Shown here in pieces: positions 59,632 to 64,000 of a DNA stretch of 64,000 nucleotides. The stretch comes from Actinomycetales bacterium (GTDB lineage: Bacteria > Actinomycetota > Actinomycetes > Actinomycetales > Dermatophilaceae). The notes under the pieces were generated by a model. The model did not search any database and was not told where the DNA came from. It saw only the letters and a program-made list of their open reading frames with translations. The stretch covers positions 62,001-126,000 of the forward strand of contig JADJVX010000018.1 of the NCBI GenBank assembly GCA_016710385.1, given 5' to 3'. The translations under genes were made by a program, and so were the position numbers. Within the stretch, counting starts at the first letter, position 1. Each line of letters opens with the position of its first letter.

Positions 59632-62600
59632 GTGGATCATTTCGTCCACCTGCATGTGGCCTCGGGCTATTCCATGCAATACGGCGCCTCCACCCCGGCT
59701 GCTCTTGTGGCCCGGGCGGCGGCCTTCGGGCACCCTGCCCTCGCGCTCACCGACCGCGACGGGCTCTACGGTGCGATCCGGTTCGTCCAGGCGTGCACTG
59801 CGGCTGGCATCGATCCGATCCTCGGGGTCGATCTGGCGGTGCAGCCCGAGCCGCTGACCGGGGCAGCCCGGGGGTCCTGGCCAGGTGCGGCGGACGCTGC
59901 GGTGCGTGGTCGTCCGCGCACCCCCGTGCGGGGAGGCGCCATCGTCGACCCTCGGCTGCCGCGAGTGACGGTCCTGGCCCGCGGAGCCGGCGCGGGAGTC
60001 GCCCCCGGGGTGGGGTGGGCCCGGTTGTGCCGGTTGGTCACCGCCACTCACCTTGCGGGGGCACGCGGCACACCCGTGACCACCCTCGATCTGTTGCGCA
60101 CCGCGACCACCCCACCGGTCGCCGGAGAGTCCGCGCCGGTCTGCGTGCTGCTCGGACCCGACTCCGACGTCGGGCGCGCAGTGCTCGCCGGGCGCAAAAG
60201 CGATGCGTATGCCGCGCTCGCTCGGTGGCGGGCGGCGCTCCCCCCGGATGCCCTTGTCCTGGAGACGGTCTGCCATGGTGGTCCCGAGGGCACTCCGGGC
60301 AGCCTGGGCCAGGCTGGCCGGCTCCTGGCGCTGGGTCGGGAGCACGGCATACCCGTCGTCCTCACCGCCGCTGTGCGCCATGCCGACCCCGCCGAAGCGG
60401 CCACCGTCGATGTGCTCGACGCTGCCCGCCGACTGGTGACCCTCGATGTCCGACACCTCGATCGGGTGACGACCGCCGGGCATCTGGCCCCCACGGCGGC
60501 GATGGTGGCGACGGCTCACGATGTCGTCCAGGCATCCGGACCGGGGCTCGGGGGTGGGAGCACGCTCGTGAGAGAGGGCGCGGCAGCGCTACTGGCCAGC
60601 ACCCTCGCGGTGGCCACCGAGTGCATCCAGGACCCAGCGATCGACCTCGGGATCGGCGGGGTGCACCTGCCCGAGCACACCGCGCTGGGGATGGGACTGC
60701 ACGACGACCCGCAACGGGTGCTTGCCGAGCGGTGCCGGGCCGCCCTCGGCACCCGCTATCCGGGGCGGTCGCCCTCGGGCTGGCAGACGATCGTCGACCG
60801 GCTCGAGGACGAGCTGGAGGTCATCGCAACCCTGGGTTACCCCACCTATTTCCTCACCGTCGCCACCGTCACCGACCTCATCCGTGAGATGGGGGTCCGG
60901 GTCGCCGCACGGGGATCGGGGGCCGGCTCGCTGGTCAACTACCTGCTGGGGATCTCCGGGGTCGATCCCATCCGTTACGACCTGCTCATGGAGCGGTTCT
61001 GCTCGCCGCTGCGGGCCCAACTGCCCGATATCGACATCGACGTGGAGTCGGCCCGGCGCACCGAGATCTACGAGCGCATCCTCGAGCGTTTCGGAGGTCA
61101 TCGGGTCAGTTGCGTGTCGATGATGGATTCCTACCGGGTCCGGCACGCGATCCGTGACGTCGGTGCCGCGCTCGGACTCCCGCCCGGCGAGGTCGACGCC
61201 ATGGCCAAGGCGTTCCCGCACATCTCGGCCCGCCATGCCCGATCGGCCATCGCCGACCTGCCCGAGCTGCGCGTCACCGGGCTCGGCTCGGCTCGCTATG
61301 ACCTGCTCTTCGACCTGGTCGAGCGGCTCGACGGGTTGCCGCGGCACATCGCCCTGCATCCGTGCGGAGTGATCCTGTCCAATGCCACGCTGCTGGATCG
61401 CACTCCGGTCGAGGCCAGTTGGGCGGGTTTCCCGATGAGCCAGTTCGACAAGGACGACGTCGAGGTGCTCGGTCTGCTCAAACTCGACGTCCTCGGCATC
61501 CGGATGCAGTCGGCCATGGCGTATGCCGTCGCCGAGGCCGCCCGGGTCGACGGCGCGCAGGTCGACCTCGACGACGACACCTCGGTGCCCTTGGACGACG
61601 AGGCGACCTTCCGGTTGATCCGCACCACCCACACTCTCGGGTGCTTCCAGATCGAGAGCCCGGGCCAACGCGAACTCATCGGCAAATTCGGGCCGCAGCG
61701 TTTCGAGGACCTCGTCATCGACATCTCGCTGTTCCGGCCCGGACCGGTCAAGTCGGACATGATCGTCCCCTTCCTCAACGCCCGCCACGGCTGGGCTCAA
61801 CCGGAATACCTCCATCCGACCCTCGAACCGGCCTTGCGGGAGACCCAGGGGGTGGTCGTCTTCCACGAGCAGGTGCTGCGCATCGTCGCCGAGACGACCG
61901 GGGTCAGCCTCGCCGCCGCCGACGAGGCCCGCCGGGCGATGGGCTCCCCGCAGGGCCAGGAGCAGGTGCTGGCCTGGTGGCGTCCAGCCGCGCTCGCTCG
62001 CGGCTACAGCGCGGCCGATTGCGACCGGATCTGGGAGGTGCTGCGCGCCTTCGCTTCCTTCGGGTTCTGCAAGGCCCATGCTGCGGCCTTCGCTCTGCCG
62101 ACCTACCAGTCGGCCTGGCTGAAGACCCACCACCCGGCGGCCTTCCTCGCCGGAGTGCTCACCCATGACCCGGGGATGTATCCCAAGCGGCTCATCCTCG
62201 ACGATGCCCGCTCGCTGGGGATCACCGTGCTCGGGGTGGACATCAACGCCAGCAAGGCCGGGTATGCCGTGGAGCGGCTCGATCCGCTCGACGTCGAGCA
62301 GTTACCCCCTCCGGGTCCTCCGGACCTACCTGATGCGCGGGGCTATGGCATCCGCATCGCCCTGTCGGAGGTCAAGGGAATCACCGCAGCCGAGGTGGAG
62401 CGCATCGTCGCAGGTCAGCCCTATGCCACCCTCGCCGACCTGGCTGGCCGCGCCCACGTCAGTCGCCCAGTCCTCGAACGGCTCGTCCTGGCCGGGGGGC
62501 TGGACTCTCTCTACGGGCTCGGCGCGGCCGAACAGACCGGGGGCCGGGCCCGTATCACCCGTCGAGATCTCCTGCTGCACGTGGCCGAACTCGACCGGTG

Positions 62601-63849
62601 GAGCCGCGCGCGGGGCTCGACTGGGACGAGCGCGGGGTCGGGTAGGAGTTCGGTCAGGCGATCGGGCAGCCACGCCGGCGCTCTGGGAAGTGCCGGCACC
62701 CGGTGGTCGCGTCGACCGGCCGTGTTGTCGACGGCCGGTGCCGGTGGGGTGGTGCCTGGAGCCCCCATCACCGATCACCGGGCGCTTGCTGCAGCCTGCG
62801 ATCCCGGTCAGCGGGCCGATCGCGGCATGGCGATCCCCGAGACCGAAGGGTTCTTCGGGTCGGGGGCCGGTTTCGGATCCGAGGTGGCCCAGTTGGCCGC
62901 CGCCCAGTCCCAAGCCGCCGCCCCCGTCACCGCGCGGGAACGGCATACCCAACTCGTCCTCGATCTCGGCGACGCACCCTCGCTCACCCAGGGCAGCGGG
63001 CTGCCCGAACTCACCGGACCCGAACTGGTGCGGGCCGAGCTCGAAGTCCTCGGGCTCGATGCCCGGGCGCACGTCGTGCAGTTCTACGACCCCATGCTCG
63101 ATGCCCTCGGAGTGACCCGCTCGCGCGAGTTGCTGTCGGTCCGCAACCGCAGCGAGGTGTGGGTCGCGGGGGTGAAAGTCGCGACCCAGACTCCGCCGAT
63201 CCGTTCCGGCCGTCGGGTCGTCTTCCTCACCCTCGACGACGCGACCGGCCCGGTCGACGCCACCTTCTTCGAGGACGTCCAAGGCCCTTATGCGACAACC
63301 GTGTTTCACTCCTGGTTGGTGCTCGTGCGCGGCGTGGTCCGACGCACCGGCCCGCGCGGGGTGTCGGTGCGGGCCACCGGGGCCTGGGAGTTGTCGGCCC
63401 TGTGGGACGCCTGGAGCAGCGGCGGCCAGCCCGCACTGTTGGCCGCGCTCGCGCAGGCCGACGAAAGCGCCATCGTCCAGGCCGCCGCTGCCGCAGCCGC
63501 TTACGCCCAGCCGTATGCCGTGCCCGTCGGCACCGGATGGGAGGAGGCCGGGTATGCCGTCTCCCAGGCCGCCGCCGACGGCAGTCCGGTGGGGGACCGG
63601 GGGCCGGTGGTGGTCCCTGCTCCTGCGGCCGGACATCGCGCCGGTGGCATGGGTCCGGCGCGCGGCCGGCCGGTCCTCGTGCACGCCTCCGGGTTCCGTC
63701 AGTCGGCCTATGCCGACGTCAAACCCGCAGGGAGCGGCGGCGGCAGTGCAGCTCAGGCCATCCAGGCGGCTCGAGCACTCGGAGCCGAGGTGCCGGGACA
63801 ACCCGGACGTAAGCTGTGGCACGCCAGCCCCGGCAGCAGCGGGCGGTGA
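59632..63849 (+). CDS. dnaE2: Error-prone DNA polymerase III alpha (DnaE2/ImuC type)
   Basis: C-family polymerase of 1405 residues. The PHP domain starts HFVHLHVASGYSMQYGAS with ALTDRDGLYGAIRF; the palm holds LPDIDIDVES (catalytic Asp pair near 464-466), GSGAGSLVNYLLGI before it, and SMMDSYRVRHAI. HhH and OB domains end the protein (VWVAGVKVATQTPPIRSGRRVVFLTLDD). A Gly/Ser/Arg-rich insert (about residues 995-1090) and an Ala-rich tail make it longer than the usual 1100 residues. No tau- or beta-binding motif was verified. SOS-controlled; imuA and imuB are not next to it. Confidence 0.92.
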   Translation: MDHFVHLHVASGYSMQYGASTPAALVARAAAFGHPALALTDRDGLYGAIRFVQACTAAGIDPILGVDLAVQPEPLTGAARGSWPGAADAAVRGRPRTPVRGGAIVDPRLPRVTVLARGAGAGVAPGVGWARLCRLVTATHLAGARGTPVTTLDLLRTATTPPVAGESAPVCVLLGPDSDVGRAVLAGRKSDAYAALARWRAALPPDALVLETVCHGGPEGTPGSLGQAGRLLALGREHGIPVVLTAAVRHADPAEAATVDVLDAARRLVTLDVRHLDRVTTAGHLAPTAAMVATAHDVVQASGPGLGGGSTLVREGAAALLASTLAVATECIQDPAIDLGIGGVHLPEHTALGMGLHDDPQRVLAERCRAALGTRYPGRSPSGWQTIVDRLEDELEVIATLGYPTYFLTVATVTDLIREMGVRVAARGSGAGSLVNYLLGISGVDPIRYDLLMERFCSPLRAQLPDIDIDVESARRTEIYERILERFGGHRVSCVSMMDSYRVRHAIRDVGAALGLPPGEVDAMAKAFPHISARHARSAIADLPELRVTGLGSARYDLLFDLVERLDGLPRHIALHPCGVILSNATLLDRTPVEASWAGFPMSQFDKDDVEVLGLLKLDVLGIRMQSAMAYAVAEAARVDGAQVDLDDDTSVPLDDEATFRLIRTTHTLGCFQIESPGQRELIGKFGPQRFEDLVIDISLFRPGPVKSDMIVPFLNARHGWAQPEYLHPTLEPALRETQGVVVFHEQVLRIVAETTGVSLAAADEARRAMGSPQGQEQVLAWWRPAALARGYSAADCDRIWEVLRAFASFGFCKAHAAAFALPTYQSAWLKTHHPAAFLAGVLTHDPGMYPKRLILDDARSLGITVLGVDINASKAGYAVERLDPLDVEQLPPPGPPDLPDARGYGIRIALSEVKGITAAEVERIVAGQPYATLADLAGRAHVSRPVLERLVLAGGLDSLYGLGAAEQTGGRARITRRDLLLHVAELDRWSRARGSTGTSAGSGRSSVRRSGSHAGALGSAGTRWSRRPAVLSTAGAGGVVPGAPITDHRALAAACDPGQRADRGMAIPETEGFFGSGAGFGSEVAQLAAAQSQAAAPVTARERHTQLVLDLGDAPSLTQGSGLPELTGPELVRAELEVLGLDARAHVVQFYDPMLDALGVTRSRELLSVRNRSEVWVAGVKVATQTPPIRSGRRVVFLTLDDATGPVDATFFEDVQGPYATTVFHSWLVLVRGVVRRTGPRGVSVRATGAWELSALWDAWSSGGQPALLAALAQADESAIVQAAAAAAAYAQPYAVPVGTGWEEAGYAVSQAAADGSPVGDRGPVVVPAPAAGHRAGGMGPARGRPVLVHASGFRQSAYADVKPAGSGGGSAAQAIQAARALGAEVPGQPGRKLWHASPGSSGR

Positions 63850-63866
63850 CCGCATGGATCGCCTCA

Positions 63867-63893
63867 CCCGCTCAGCCCGCTCAGCCCGCTCAG
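63867..63893. repeat. Three perfect 9-bp repeats after dnaE2
   Basis: CCCGCTCAG occurs three times in a row, followed by a degenerate copy. It lies just after the dnaE2 stop. Confidence 0.95.
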
Positions 63894-63981
63894 ACCGCTC
63901 CGGCTCGCCGACCGCGGCGGTATGCCGTGCGCACCCGTGGCGCAGCAGCGGGCCTCCCAACCGTCCGGATGCCGCTGGCAT

Positions 63982-63987
63982 TAGGGT
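63982..63987 (+). promoter_or_regulatory. -10 element of a gene starting at the window edge
   Basis: TAGGGT, 6 nt before GTG 63994, the same layout as other leaderless genes here. Confidence 0.4.
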
Positions 63988-63993
63988 GAGGGC

Positions 63994-64000
63994 GTGCCCG
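63994..64000 (+). CDS. Possible start of the next gene (cut by the window)
   Basis: GTG followed by CCCG at the last bases. The only support is the -10 hexamer at leaderless spacing. Confidence 0.3.

Larger units (their letters stand above)
777..63926. repeat. Iterated dispersed motif GTATGCC(G)
   Basis: By reading both strands I count 41 GTATGCC and 38 GGCATAC occurrences; about 70 extend to GTATGCCG/CGGCATAC. First is 777-783 and last 63920-63926, on average one per 0.8 kb. They occur in coding regions in every frame (YAV, AAY/TAY, GIP, GMP, RHT, VCR) and between genes (7329, 15289, 18128, 30114, 36077, 54177, 57514, 63920). The longest gap is 26126-30113 over ctaCDF. Confidence 0.9.

Noticed and set aside
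63854..64000. Small gene beginning MDRLTRSARSARS after dnaE2
   Set aside because: It is made of the 9-bp repeat, lacks a ribosome-binding site and is open only to the window edge.
1..64000. tRNA, rRNA, transposase or phage genes
   Set aside because: I searched by eye for typical tRNA arms, rRNA cores and transposase or integrase motifs and found none that could be supported.

Overview
The window is high-GC, gene-dense chromosomal DNA from an actinobacterium. The aa3/bc1 respiratory chain with a di-haem QcrC, a PASTA-domain PknL kinase, MacRS, an SCO2322-type cobalamin transporter operon, DUF3043 and DUF5302 proteins, leaderless genes and a consensus actinobacterial SOS box all fit Micrococcales. 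Within that order a Dermatophilaceae/Intrasporangiaceae-type genome is my best guess (inference). No rRNA, tRNA, insertion sequence, prophage or CRISPR array was seen. From memory of the M. tuberculosis H37Rv map, much of the gene order matches the Rv2216 to Rv2172c stretch (TIGR01777 epimerase, dlaT/sucB, gcvT, glycerate kinase, erpA, adoK, ctaC/ctaF, qcrBAC-ctaE, trpD, DnaQ-UvrC, SRPBCC, plsC, aroG, pknL, Rv2175c, prenyl synthase, metF). The window is therefore mostly an old conserved actinobacterial neighbourhood with local insertions.

Layout. 1-7.3 kb: a 5'-truncated, apparently frameshifted kinase, then a minus-strand 2-oxoacid dehydrogenase group (lpdA, sucB, TIGR01777) and small conserved genes. 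7.4-13.1 kb: gcvT, then a minus-strand ECF transporter operon (SCO2322-like protein, T, fused A-A, S) under a cobalamin riboswitch. 13.1-20.9 kb: serine hydrolase, DUF3043, M20 dipeptidase, a 52-bp tandem repeat, nadA, an aspartate:alanine-exchanger-type permease and glycerate kinase. 21.1-22.5 kb: a secreted lipoprotein and PKD-like pair, partly of lower GC. 22.5-26.4 kb: erpA (with a DtxR/IdeR-like palindrome upstream), adoK, aat, and a TusA plus cysteine-desulfurase-like pair whose desulfurase homologue has no lysine at all. 26.5-37.7 kb: ctaCDF, a small metallopeptidase, an S66 peptidase, DUF167, ctaE-qcrCAB, a receiver-like gene and trpD. 37.8-43.6 kb: Lrp-type RAM domain, DnaQ-UvrC fusion, Cys-rich protein, HEFAH lipoprotein, SRPBCC, zinc-ribbon protein, glucokinase. 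43.7-51.2 kb: membrane protein, plsC, macS-macR, tpx, DUF1028, aroG, threonine aldolase. 51.2-58.4 kb: EamA, pknL, Rv2175c-like protein, prenyl synthase, metF, DUF4126, YbaK. 58.4-63.9 kb: an SOS-box-controlled damage-tolerance operon (DUF6504, SAV_6107-type HEPN, dnaE2/imuC-like polymerase).

The strongest unexplained signal is at the DNA level. The non-palindromic word GTATGCC (reverse complement GGCATAC) occurs about 79 times in 64 kb, and about 70 of these extend to GTATGCCG. Rough expectation from composition is 6-7 and 2-3. It is balanced between strands, lies in all six reading frames and between genes, forces rare codons such as ATA, and in places supplies start codons or part of -10 elements. 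This looks like a genome-wide iterated motif comparable in style to HIP1 or DNA uptake sequences; I do not know a described function.

A second pattern is about 17 genes with a TANNNT-like hexamer only 6-8 nt before the start codon, the signature of leaderless transcription. These positions helped fix several start codons (nadA, aroG, metF, M20 peptidase, pknL, ybaK).
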